Shown here piece by piece: positions 27,422 through 36,307 of a stretch of DNA of 64,000 nt. The notes beneath the pieces are model-generated. The model saw only the letters and a program-made list of their open reading frames with translations. It did not search any database and was not told the origin of the DNA. The translations under genes and the position numbers were made by a program. Every line of letters starts with the position of its first letter. Positions within the stretch are counted from its first letter, which is position 1. Where the stretch lies: contig DXJI01000003.1 in the NCBI GenBank assembly GCA_019057595.1, forward strand, positions 42,641 through 106,640, given 5' to 3'. Source of the stretch: Candidatus Thorarchaeota archaeon. GTDB taxonomy: Archaea > Asgardarchaeota > Thorarchaeia > Thorarchaeales > Thorarchaeaceae.

Positions 27422-28483
27422 TTGTCTACCTCTTTGATGGGTGTGGTTTTGACTAATGGAATATGTGAATCTAAAACAATAGGTTTGAAATCTTGTCCAG
27501 ATTGTAGTGGTTTTCTAATCACCAGTCAAGGACATATAGTATGCGGTGAATGTGGCTTGGTGCTCTCAAGAGAGTATGTTTTACCAACATACCAGATGGG
27601 GCAGCGGCCTAATGCCAATTCTCCTGACGCCAGCGTCTATGTATCACTAGGAAATCGGATGCATATCGTAGATGGACTTGGTAGCTATATTGGTTTTCAT
27701 AAGGACAGATACTTTCAAGATTCTCAAGGACAAGCATTGTCAGGAAGGATGCAGAAGAAGTTCAAACGATTGAAGACAATCTACAGTACCAGAGTCAGAA
27801 TTGGAAAGAACGAGGCAAAGTATCGAGCTCTCCGAACGCTGAATCATGTATCCAAGCTTCTTATGCTCAATGAGCAGGTTCGTGATCGCACAGCATATCT
27901 CTACAAGAAAGTGGTATCCGAATCTCCTCAAAGAATAAGTAACAATATACTGTTAATCGCAGTATGTCTCTTGATGGCTGTCAGAGAGTTCAAGGATGAG
28001 GCTCCAATAACTCTGGATGAGATAGCTGATGTTTTTGAGAAATGTGGACATCGAGTCAATGTGCGAGCCATTGTAAGGGAAGCGCTCAGACTGAAATCAT
28101 TGACTGGATACTCGCCTAAAATTCGAAGGCCCGAGGATTACATACCAAGAGTGATATCAATGCTGATGAACAATCCAAAAGTGGTCAGTAAAGTACAGGC
28201 AAGAGGATGGGAAGCAAAGGAATACGAGAGTGCTCTTCGAAACAAGGTGGTGGAGGTTCTCGACATGATACCAGCATCCAAACGAGGTGGACGGAATCCT
28301 TTCATATTCACTGTTTCGGCAGCATATGCTAGTGATCGAGTAATCGCGGTTCAACACAATAAGCGTGCAGTTCTCACTCAAAAGCTTGCATCAAATGCCA
28401 CAAAGGTTGCAGAGTACAGTATCCGTGACCATTTTGGAATGATGAAGAAGATAATTGAGCTGTCTCAAGAAGTTGTACAATGA
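27422..28483 (+). CDS. tfb: Transcription initiation factor B (TFB)
   Basis: TFIIB homologue that bridges TBP, promoter and RNA polymerase. The zinc ribbon is KSCPDCSGFLI...HIVCGECG (about residues 23-44), followed by a linker and two cyclin-like repeats (first from about 130, second from about 240). The protein has 353 residues. The start is TTG at 27422 with GGAGTGA immediately upstream; an ATG at 27437 would remove five residues. The cyclin repeats are rather diverged from standard TFB, so it may be an alternative TFB paralogue. Confidence 0.88.
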   Translation: MSTSLMGVVLTNGICESKTIGLKSCPDCSGFLITSQGHIVCGECGLVLSREYVLPTYQMGQRPNANSPDASVYVSLGNRMHIVDGLGSYIGFHKDRYFQDSQGQALSGRMQKKFKRLKTIYSTRVRIGKNEAKYRALRTLNHVSKLLMLNEQVRDRTAYLYKKVVSESPQRISNNILLIAVCLLMAVREFKDEAPITLDEIADVFEKCGHRVNVRAIVREALRLKSLTGYSPKIRRPEDYIPRVISMLMNNPKVVSKVQARGWEAKEYESALRNKVVEVLDMIPASKRGGRNPFIFTVSAAYASDRVIAVQHNKRAVLTQKLASNATKVAEYSIRDHFGMMKKIIELSQEVVQ

Positions 28484-28556
28484 TTCTCAATTTGCTATGA
28501 GATTATCTTTGAACCATCTGGATAATAGCTGGAATCCTAATGAGGTGACTGACTAG

Positions 28557-30245
28557 ATGAACTCAGAAACCAGCTTAGTTCGATGCCCCGTAGGAAGATG
28601 TGAGAATTGCCCCGATAGAACTGATTCAGGATGTCACATTTTGGAACAGGTTGGGAAGTCTTCATCAAGCCAAAATCGTGTGATGTTGATCGAGGCAGAA
28701 CGAGGCTTTCTCCACTTCTGTGACTTTGGTAGACTGTATCAGACCAGTCCTCCGTGGTATGTCGATGGATGGGAAACTGTGTTCATGGAGGGGAACAATC
28801 CTCTTTTCGAGGAGTTAGATGATATTCTTGAAATCTATAAAGTGAAGTCATACTTGGCTCTGTTTAAGAGTGCAGGAAAACGGGTTCAGTACCACTCAAT
28901 TCCCATCGTACGAACCGCGCTTGAGTTCTCCTTGGTCGATGAGTTGAGTAATTCAACGATTAAATTTGAGAATGGCACAGTTTCCATAAGGGAAGGAGTA
29001 ACTCAACGACTTGAGCAAGCTACTGATATTGTTTCCCAGCACATCTTGAAACTAATCCCTGAAATCAATGAAACCACTAGGAAGACTCTCTCAGAGATTA
29101 TAGCTCAACGTAGAAGTATTCTTGGACCACTATTACCGATTTTACTGGATGATTTGGTGGAAGAGGTTTATCTCGACCATCCAGGTGCTTGTGTATATTT
29201 TGATCATCAGAGATTGGGAAGATGTGACACAGCAATTACTTTCAATGAGTGTGATGTACCGAAGATTGTCACACTGATTCGAGCTGAGAGTAATCTCCAT
29301 CTAGATAGAAGCAATCCTTCTCTTAAGATGGAACTACAGGTTCTTGGAGCGTCATTACGTTTCTCAGTTAGCATTCCTCCCCTTAGTCCGGATGGACTGC
29401 ATCTTGAGATTCGTCGTGCACGAAATCGCCCCTTTACAGTAACTGATTTGATTGATAATGACACAATTACTCCCGAATTGGCTTCGATATTGCTTCTTGC
29501 GGTTGCGTGTCGGTTTAATATAACCATTACAGGGGGACCAGGTACGGGTAAGACCACACTTCTCAATGCTTTAGATTTGACTACGCCACGCTGGTGGAGG
29601 AAAATCTACATTGAAGATGCTGTAGAGAGTAGAAATCAGGAGATGCATCATCAGGTGCGGTTCAGAGTGGATCCTGTGGACGAAAAATTGAGTAAATCCG
29701 ACAAAAGCAGTGAGATTGTCAAATGTCTACATAGGTCTCCAGACTATCTAATTCTTGGTGAAATACAAACAGCTGAACACAGTAATGCTCTCTTTCAAGC
29801 GATTGCAGCAGGTCTACGAACATTACAGACCTGTCATAGCAGCTCTTCATCTAGCCTTGTTTCTAGATGGAAACTCAACCACGGTATCCAGGATTCCAGT
29901 CTCGCAATGATGGATTTGATAGTTACCTTGGAAAGACCAATACCTGGTGAGTCTAACCGCAGGGTGAAAGAAATTGTCGAAATTCGAAGAAAGAAAGTTG
30001 ATGGGCTATTGCAATTCTCTGGACTCAATATAGTTTATGATGTCAGAAAGGGTCATAGTAGTTGGGCTCACGATGGTGCATTTCTATCCTATGCGAGAGA
30101 TTTAGGGTTCGAAAGCCATATCCCAGCTCTTGGAAACCTTACAGAAATCATGGCTACCAAGTCTTATCAGTCCAAGTTAGAACAGCTGAGTGAACAGCTG
30201 TGGGCAAAAGGTCATCCATTGAACTTTGCCAAAAGTGAACCCTAG
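28557..30245 (+). CDS. Type II/IV secretion (pilus/archaellum-like) assembly ATPase
   Basis: A 562-residue ATPase of the TadA/FlaI/GspE superfamily that powers pilin assembly at the membrane. Walker A is TGGPGTGKTTLL (about residues 324-335), Walker B is DYLILGEIQTAE (about 398-409), and the His-box-like LQTCHSSSSSS follows. The N-terminus carries four cysteines in 17 residues (C10, C15, C18, C26), which could bind zinc or an iron-sulfur cluster. A pilin-like gene follows after 50 bases. No membrane platform protein (TadC/FlaJ) is in the window. Confidence 0.88.
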   Translation: MNSETSLVRCPVGRCENCPDRTDSGCHILEQVGKSSSSQNRVMLIEAERGFLHFCDFGRLYQTSPPWYVDGWETVFMEGNNPLFEELDDILEIYKVKSYLALFKSAGKRVQYHSIPIVRTALEFSLVDELSNSTIKFENGTVSIREGVTQRLEQATDIVSQHILKLIPEINETTRKTLSEIIAQRRSILGPLLPILLDDLVEEVYLDHPGACVYFDHQRLGRCDTAITFNECDVPKIVTLIRAESNLHLDRSNPSLKMELQVLGASLRFSVSIPPLSPDGLHLEIRRARNRPFTVTDLIDNDTITPELASILLLAVACRFNITITGGPGTGKTTLLNALDLTTPRWWRKIYIEDAVESRNQEMHHQVRFRVDPVDEKLSKSDKSSEIVKCLHRSPDYLILGEIQTAEHSNALFQAIAAGLRTLQTCHSSSSSSLVSRWKLNHGIQDSSLAMMDLIVTLERPIPGESNRRVKEIVEIRRKKVDGLLQFSGLNIVYDVRKGHSSWAHDGAFLSYARDLGFESHIPALGNLTEIMATKSYQSKLEQLSEQLWAKGHPLNFAKSEP

Positions 30246-30265
30246 AAATCATGATTCTTTGGGGG

Positions 30266-30275
30266 CCTTAAAAGG
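30266..30275 (+). promoter_or_regulatory. TATA box of the pilin-like gene, leaderless transcript predicted
   Basis: CCTTAAAAGG is centred 25-26 bases before the ATG at 30296, so transcription should begin at or next to the start codon. This gives the pilin gene a promoter of its own despite the upstream ATPase gene. Confidence 0.55.
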
Positions 30276-30295
30276 ATGAAAACAAACAAGACTCT

Positions 30296-30505
30296 ATGAC
30301 AGAGGATACTGGATTGATCCGAAATGAGAAAGGTGGGCCACTAGTAGAAGAAAGTCTTCTTCTGGGTCTTGCTGTTGTGACAGTTTCTATTGTGATTGCT
30401 GTTATCCTCCAAGCAACAGGATGGGCGCAGGATGTCGTAGAAGGTTTACTTCAGCTCTTGCAGGACAGTTGGAGTAGTCTAACTCAGTTGTTTGGTTCAC
30501 CATAG
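30296..30505 (+). CDS. Type IV pilin-like small protein
   Basis: A 69-residue protein with a class III (prepilin-type) signal: a short charged N-terminus RNEKGG, then PLVEESLLLGLAVVTVSIVI with a glutamate in the first mature residues and a hydrophobic helix of about 20 residues. The remaining 30 residues are amphipathic. This is what a minimal archaeal pilin of a Tad/Flp-like system looks like. Its location behind the secretion ATPase supports this. It probably needs a prepilin peptidase and a membrane platform encoded elsewhere. Confidence 0.7.
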   Translation: MTEDTGLIRNEKGGPLVEESLLLGLAVVTVSIVIAVILQATGWAQDVVEGLLQLLQDSWSSLTQLFGSP

Positions 30506-30589
30506 TTGAGATTGAATTTCTTCGTGGGGAAAGGCTTATTTGTTAGAGTCTGGAGGGACCTCTCGCTCCGGACTGGCATACCATTCTTG

Positions 30590-30698
30590 GCTCCGGTAGA
30601 ATGCTGTAGAAGTTCTACGGCGATACCGAATGTAGTCCGGCCCAGCATGGGGGGTTCTCGACCCCTCGACCCGGGTTCGAATCCCGGCCGGAGCACCA
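30590..30698 (+). tRNA. tRNA-Glu(CTC) with non-canonical intron near the D arm, encoded CCA
   Basis: The acceptor GCTCCGG (30590-30596) pairs with CCGGAGC (30688-30694), followed by A and encoded CCA. The anticodon arm GGGGG-TTCTCGA-CCCCT gives anticodon CTC. The T arm CCGGG-TTCGAAT-CCCGG is perfect. Between TAG (end 30599) and TGTAGTCCGG (from 30631) lie about 31 extra bases with a self-complementary GTAGAA-GTTCTAC hairpin. Removing them restores a normal D arm (GTGT/GCAT), so I read this as an intron at about position 10. The exact splice points may shift by a few bases. A second GCTCCGG copy lies 25 bases upstream. Confidence 0.82.
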
Positions 30699-30705
30699 CT
30701 TCTTT

Positions 30706-32379
30706 TCACCCTACAAGATATCTGCGTCTAATGACTGGAACAGCCACTAGTCCGATTGATGCACACAGGACGAAAATCATACCAGTAATCCCAACACCTT
30801 CTGTCGACATGATGTCACTTGACGTTATCTCAATCAATATTGAACCTGCGGCGGATTCAACAAAGCTTGTAGGTTCTGACTCATAGTATAGAAAGTATCT
30901 ACCACTTACAGAAGGGATTGTGAGTTGAAGTATTATCAGACCCTCATCGTAACTCTCAGTGATTGAATTGGAAGATAGCCAATTGAAGTTCACCCGTATA
31001 CCATTCAGGAGGGATCCATTTAGGCCTCTTACTATGAGCTGTACTGAAATCTGATACAAAGGTGCAACCACTTCATACGAATCCAGTTCGATTTCGATTG
31101 GCATCAAAGTAGTGACGATTAGATTGTAATCATACTTGGTAGGGAGCTCGAACCTACTGATGTTTCCAAGATAAACAATAGATATGTTGTACTCTGTTTC
31201 AATAATGGGAGCTAGAAGCGTGAATGTTGTAAGCCCTTCACCGTTAGTGGTTGTTGAGGTATATGCCTCACTATTAATGAATAGATGAAGATATTTCAAA
31301 GAACTATTTCCATTCCAGTCAACAAGTCTGACCTCAAGTGTGACCTCTTGATTTGGGAAAGCATACTGATCTACTCCAGAGTTCACAAGTACAATTTCAG
31401 ATTTTGACCAAGCAGTGAAGTTCACGGTGTTTTGATTATTAGAAATGAATGGGTTTTCTAGGATTTCTATGATAAGATTATGTGTTCCTGGAGGTCCTTG
31501 TAGAAGGTACTGGAAATCGATTGTTGTTTCACCATTTATGGGGACTGAAAAACTCTGACCAGAAGTCATATCTAACATGGAAAGAATGGAATTTGAAAGA
31601 GCGCGGTTGAGTAGATCTGTTATCGTGGCTTCGACTTGCAGGTTCGATCCAATTATAGCATTCTCTGACACTTGAATGGAAATCGATATTGGACTGTTTA
31701 TTTCTATAATTGTTTCTAACAATGATTGAGAGTAGCTATGAGAGCCGTTATAGTGTATCTTCAATGAGTGTATTCCTAGGGAAAATCTCTCATCAATTTG
31801 AGTGTTGAAATCGGCCATTCCCGAGCTATTGGTTGTGATGAATGCAAGGTGAGATTCATCTAGAGTAATCTCAAGAATTTCATTTGAGATTGAAAAATTT
31901 GAATCATCCACTAGATGAACATTGAATGATAACAGGTCTCCCGGGGCAAGCTTTGCAGCAATCTGGTCGACTTCTATGAAAGTGCGAGACTGTACTAGAA
32001 TGGATATTCGTTGGAATGAGGGTGACAAAGAGAGAGATTCATTCCCGTAAAAAGTTGCATTGAGAACTGTTATTCCAAGGAGATGTTCGATTGGTATTTC
32101 CCAATCAATGGATGCAATACCATTCTGGTCAGAAATTGAAGAACCTAGAAATGTATTGAATGTCTGATCAAAATAGTGGATACGCTGATTTTGGACTGGA
32201 TCCCCATAACTGCCGTTTTGAAGAATCGTGACTTGTATCGTGATTATACTACCTCGGAGGACCTGAATTTCATTTTCAGCTGCCACAATATCAGATGTTA
32301 GCGAAACAAAGAGGAGAGGAATGATTATTGCTATCAATGCTGGAAACCAGTAAGACTTCCTGATATTTGACACCCCCAA
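30706..32379 (-). CDS. Membrane-anchored secreted Ig-like repeat protein
   Basis: A 557-residue surface protein. The N-terminus has a signal sequence (PALIAIIIPLLFVSLTSDIV). Several Ig-like beta-sandwich repeats follow, with phrases such as SISDQNGIASIDWEIP and LGIHSLKIHYNGSHS, and many N-glycosylation-type sites. A C-terminal transmembrane helix (TGMIFVLCASIGLVAVPVI) with a basic tail RRRYLVG anchors it. It resembles the protein at 24988-26799 in architecture. The start is TTG at 32379 or GTG at 32373. It ends just after the tRNA-Glu gene on the other strand and sits among pilus-type genes. Confidence 0.82.
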   Translation of the reverse strand: MGVSNIRKSYWFPALIAIIIPLLFVSLTSDIVAAENEIQVLRGSIITIQVTILQNGSYGDPVQNQRIHYFDQTFNTFLGSSISDQNGIASIDWEIPIEHLLGITVLNATFYGNESLSLSPSFQRISILVQSRTFIEVDQIAAKLAPGDLLSFNVHLVDDSNFSISNEILEITLDESHLAFITTNSSGMADFNTQIDERFSLGIHSLKIHYNGSHSYSQSLLETIIEINSPISISIQVSENAIIGSNLQVEATITDLLNRALSNSILSMLDMTSGQSFSVPINGETTIDFQYLLQGPPGTHNLIIEILENPFISNNQNTVNFTAWSKSEIVLVNSGVDQYAFPNQEVTLEVRLVDWNGNSSLKYLHLFINSEAYTSTTTNGEGLTTFTLLAPIIETEYNISIVYLGNISRFELPTKYDYNLIVTTLMPIEIELDSYEVVAPLYQISVQLIVRGLNGSLLNGIRVNFNWLSSNSITESYDEGLIILQLTIPSVSGRYFLYYESEPTSFVESAAGSILIEITSSDIMSTEGVGITGMIFVLCASIGLVAVPVIRRRYLVG

Positions 32380-32523
32380 GGGATATACTCAGATATTCAC
32401 TCTGGTTTCGGGTTTTTATTCTCCTACAGTATTTGGACGTCTGTTTGGATTTTTGAGGGGTGTTCATATGGTGAGCACAAGTACGATGTTTTGGTTCCAG
32501 AGGCCATCAAAGAGGAATAATTC

Positions 32524-35500
32524 ATGCCACTTCCCTTATCGCGTGCAGATGAATCGAAAACGGATTCTTCTTCAAAACAGACTAGATTTTGGTTCTGGAT
32601 AAGGCTGGGTTGGATGAGTGGGATTATTATTGTCCTACTCTATTTGCTTCTGGTGTATTTACTACCTCTAGTTGGATTATTCAACCAACCTCAAATCCCT
32701 CTAAAGATGCCCATAGAAGTGATAATTTGTTCAATTCCAATCCTCATGGGTTCTTTACTGACTCTTCGTAAGATTCGTTTTCAGACACCAGTCATTACTG
32801 TCGATGGAAATGTGTTACTGGTTCAGTTGGACGATTATGTAATTGGTACGTGCTGTTTGGATATTGTGTCTGTTTCAGGTTCGGTTTATGTTGATGATAA
32901 TGGTAAACCAAGTTACAACGAAAGTATGCTATTGGCAATGCGTGCAGGAATGAACAAGTCAGTTAACATGGCCTTTGAAGCGGGTGTTTCTAATGGAGAG
33001 CCATATCTACGTATCTTCATCACAACGACTGGTCAATCTATCAAGCAAATTCATGAAATTCTGAAAAGAGAAGCAACTCGAACTGAAGCAATTCTATTAG
33101 CATCCCTAAGTAATGTCGAACTCAATCTACTTGATAGTGATAATTTACCAGAAGTGGCACTTGATCACATTAATGACATGGACATGAACATTGAAGACCA
33201 TGGGTCTATGAACGGTGAAGGAAAGTCTACTTTACTACTGTTACAAGGAACACCTCGATCTTCTCCATCCCATGACGCTTCACAAGTTGGAAATTTCATC
33301 TTTACGGCACTCAGACAAGGCTACAATGTAAGTATGACTTGTGTTTTTTCAACTGCCAAACCTAGCAAAGAAAAAAGGAATTTGGAGGGGCAATGGAAAA
33401 CCATCCAAGAAAAGGAAAGAAGAAAAGAAGAATCATTGCAGGACCACGCAGCCAAAAAGAAACTTCTGACAAGATATGAGGAAATCCAAGATAGAGTAGG
33501 CTGGTTTGACGCGACGGTATATTTTGTGGTAAAATCTCTTCCTGATAAAAAACCCGTGCATGATTTGGATGGGGTTATAGGGCTAGTACATTCTATCTGG
33601 GGTAGTGATTCGATAAAACTTGCAACCAAAGGGATTGGGAAACGTACCGCATACAGATTACTCACTAGAAGACATTTGAAGAGTCAGCGGACGCATATAG
33701 CTAAACTGACACCTTTTGTTAATACTCCAATTCAACAGTTACCAGTTATCACACCAACTCTATCTCCTACATTTCCTGTTCCTGCAAAGGAATTGATGGA
33801 CAATGACTTGGTCATCGCTGAAACTGTCTTTGGGGGTCGTAGGTTGTCCAGTGTTGGTTTGAACATAGACTGGCTGAGAGAACATGTTGCAATCTTGGGA
33901 GCTACTGGAACTGGAAAGACTACACTTGTAAAACATCTCATGGCACAATTGAGTGAACAGACTGACATACCTTGGTGGATTTTTGATGTCAAAGGTTCGG
34001 AATACTATGACCTAGTGAGCTTTAGCGACTCTGAAATCTTGGTACTTAGACCAGGAATTGACACTTCATTCACTATGGACCTCATCGATCCTGAGCTGAA
34101 GGGTGACGAAAATTGTGCTCATTCGACCTTCATTATTTTGAAAGAACTCCTTAATGAGAGAGGAGATTCTTCGGAGCTATCTCCAGCAATGGAGAAACTC
34201 CTCAGAGAATCTGTCGCACATGTTGTAGATTCATTGGATGAGAATAACTCCGTACACGCTCTTACTCGCAAAATTACAGAAATGGCAAATAAAGACCGGA
34301 TTGGAAATATGACTCGAGACGCACTCCTGAATCGTCTTGAGATTCTGAACAGAGAGCCACTGGGATCAATACTGAGTGGGGGACCTAAAGCTGTAAGGAT
34401 TTCGGACCTCCTAGGAAAACGAGTAATTCTTGATTTGAGTTATATTGCAAGAACTGGTGGAATGGATACTGCACGACTATTCTATAATCTCGTGGCAAAG
34501 CGTATCTTTGATAGTTCAATGAAACGAGGAATATCAGAAGGATTGCACCATGTACTAGTTCTTGAGGAAGCTAGCAATCTTGTACCTGAGAGTTACACAA
34601 GGCATTCTGCTGCAGATATTACGACTGGGGAGTCCATGGTGATGCTGCAACGGGCAACTGGACAAGGTGTGATTGTAGTATCAACACGACCCAACATTTC
34701 ATCTAACATCCTAGCGAACACTTCCACGAAGATTGTGTTCCGACTACCTTACGACAGTCAGGTTGGCGGCAGGTTCTTGTCAATAGATGAACAGCAAGAA
34801 CGTTATCTGCGGGTTTTGAAACGTGGAAGGGCATTAATGAGTATTCCACATGCTGAAACATTTGAGATTGCCACAAAACCATTCATCGCTTCATCTGAGA
34901 TGAAGTCATTGACTGTGGTTCAACCACAGGTTGAAGAATCAGTCTTACAGAAAGATGAACCTGATGCTATTACTACAGACACAATAAAGGTAGAAGATTC
35001 TAAACCAGTTCGTGTTGTCGAACCACAGACACTTGTATTCAACAGACTTGACAAGTTGGGAAGACATGTTGTGGCTTTCTTGGCGGCTGAAGGATGGGCA
35101 ACGGAAGGTGAGATTCGAAACCTTCTCTCAACATTGGATCCCAGTAATTTAGATGATGATATTTCAGAAGTGATTCGAAATCTCGTTTCACTAGGAACCA
35201 TAGAAAGAGAAGCTTTAGCACTCGTTCCTGGAGGATTTGTATTCACTCTTCCAGGGAATTCACTGGATGCAGTAAGACGTGTGATTGTTGAGTATATCTA
35301 TGACAAACTTGGGATGGACGATATTAGATCATCTGAAATACCAGAATTTCCAGATATTGTCATTGAAGAAAAGGCAATAGTAATCATTCCAGAGCACTTA
35401 CGAGCCTCTTCAATGGAAACCACTCTAGATAAGATAAAGACCCAGATGAAAAAATTGCAGAATGGTGTGAGAGAATTATTCGTCGTTGTTAGGGGTAGTG

Positions 35501-36306
35501 TAGCAGCAGCAAAACTGAGGGAATTGATGGACACCTCTGAAGAGTTCAATGATGTCGGTGTCGTTTCTGCTTTCCCAAGCTCTCTAGATTCCATTATTGA
35601 GAGTTTCAGTAATACAGCTAATCTGTCTAGTGATTCTTCAGTGCAGTCCAAATTGACTGAAGACTCTGAGCCTGTCGTTAGAAAGGATTTGATTGGAGCT
35701 ATGCATGAAGTTGGTTCTGCCACTAATCGTGCAATTCAGATAAGACTCTGGTTTGGTCTGATTCAGGATTTGGTAGATATCTCGAACGGACAAGTAAAGT
35801 GGGAGGACTTATTGGAGTTTATCGAAACAACTGCATTACAGTCTCTTAAAGGCAGAGCAGCTCCATTAAACATAGAGGAGGGAAAGCGAGCTCTGACCGA
35901 GCTTTTGGCTGATGAGGTGTTGATTGCACTACGGGTTGAAGGTGACTCGCAGGTTGTCGAACTCGAGGATGGTCTCTGGTTGGTCAATTCTTCAGTGTTG
36001 CAGGATTTGAAGAAGAGTGCTGTGAACGCTATTGAAGGAGCGCTAGAGAAACGGAACGAGGAGGTATCTCGAGATCATGGGTATTATGACCTCTGCGTTG
36101 GTGACACGTCTTATGTTATCTTTCCCAATCAGCAGCAGCTAAATACACTACTCCATCTCCATAGTGATGTGGCTTGTAGGACTTGTAAATCAACACAAGT
36201 TGTCTGTATTTTAACAGCATCAGAATACCTTGAAGACGATATTACTACACCTAGCAATCTGATTGTAAAAACTATGGATGACAAAGTTTCTGCATTGATG
36301 TCTTAG
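32524..36306 (+). CDS. Membrane-anchored HerA/VirB4-like ATPase
   Basis: A 1260-residue protein. Two N-terminal transmembrane helices (about residues 22-52 and 62-84) are followed by a soluble region and a charged coiled-coil segment (about 282-325). A HerA/DUF87-type ATPase core comes next, with Walker A ILGATGTGKTTLVKH (about 456-470) and Walker B HVLVLEEASNLVPE (about 680). The last 400 residues contain winged-helix-like segments and an acidic linker. The membrane anchor distinguishes it from the recombination HerA at the window start and resembles DNA-transfer ATPases (VirB4/CedB type). GAGG precedes the ATG. The function is unknown. Confidence 0.78.
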   Translation: MPLPLSRADESKTDSSSKQTRFWFWIRLGWMSGIIIVLLYLLLVYLLPLVGLFNQPQIPLKMPIEVIICSIPILMGSLLTLRKIRFQTPVITVDGNVLLVQLDDYVIGTCCLDIVSVSGSVYVDDNGKPSYNESMLLAMRAGMNKSVNMAFEAGVSNGEPYLRIFITTTGQSIKQIHEILKREATRTEAILLASLSNVELNLLDSDNLPEVALDHINDMDMNIEDHGSMNGEGKSTLLLLQGTPRSSPSHDASQVGNFIFTALRQGYNVSMTCVFSTAKPSKEKRNLEGQWKTIQEKERRKEESLQDHAAKKKLLTRYEEIQDRVGWFDATVYFVVKSLPDKKPVHDLDGVIGLVHSIWGSDSIKLATKGIGKRTAYRLLTRRHLKSQRTHIAKLTPFVNTPIQQLPVITPTLSPTFPVPAKELMDNDLVIAETVFGGRRLSSVGLNIDWLREHVAILGATGTGKTTLVKHLMAQLSEQTDIPWWIFDVKGSEYYDLVSFSDSEILVLRPGIDTSFTMDLIDPELKGDENCAHSTFIILKELLNERGDSSELSPAMEKLLRESVAHVVDSLDENNSVHALTRKITEMANKDRIGNMTRDALLNRLEILNREPLGSILSGGPKAVRISDLLGKRVILDLSYIARTGGMDTARLFYNLVAKRIFDSSMKRGISEGLHHVLVLEEASNLVPESYTRHSAADITTGESMVMLQRATGQGVIVVSTRPNISSNILANTSTKIVFRLPYDSQVGGRFLSIDEQQERYLRVLKRGRALMSIPHAETFEIATKPFIASSEMKSLTVVQPQVEESVLQKDEPDAITTDTIKVEDSKPVRVVEPQTLVFNRLDKLGRHVVAFLAAEGWATEGEIRNLLSTLDPSNLDDDISEVIRNLVSLGTIEREALALVPGGFVFTLPGNSLDAVRRVIVEYIYDKLGMDDIRSSEIPEFPDIVIEEKAIVIIPEHLRASSMETTLDKIKTQMKKLQNGVRELFVVVRGSVAAAKLRELMDTSEEFNDVGVVSAFPSSLDSIIESFSNTANLSSDSSVQSKLTEDSEPVVRKDLIGAMHEVGSATNRAIQIRLWFGLIQDLVDISNGQVKWEDLLEFIETTALQSLKGRAAPLNIEEGKRALTELLADEVLIALRVEGDSQVVELEDGLWLVNSSVLQDLKKSAVNAIEGALEKRNEEVSRDHGYYDLCVGDTSYVIFPNQQQLNTLLHLHSDVACRTCKSTQVVCILTASEYLEDDITTPSNLIVKTMDDKVSALMS

Positions 36307-36307
36307 A

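Noticed and set aside
30565..30571. GCTCCGG at 30565 as the true 5' end of tRNA-Glu
   Set aside because: It is followed by AC, not the T needed at position 8; the copy at 30590 is followed by TAG and restores a normal D arm once the 31-base insert is removed.
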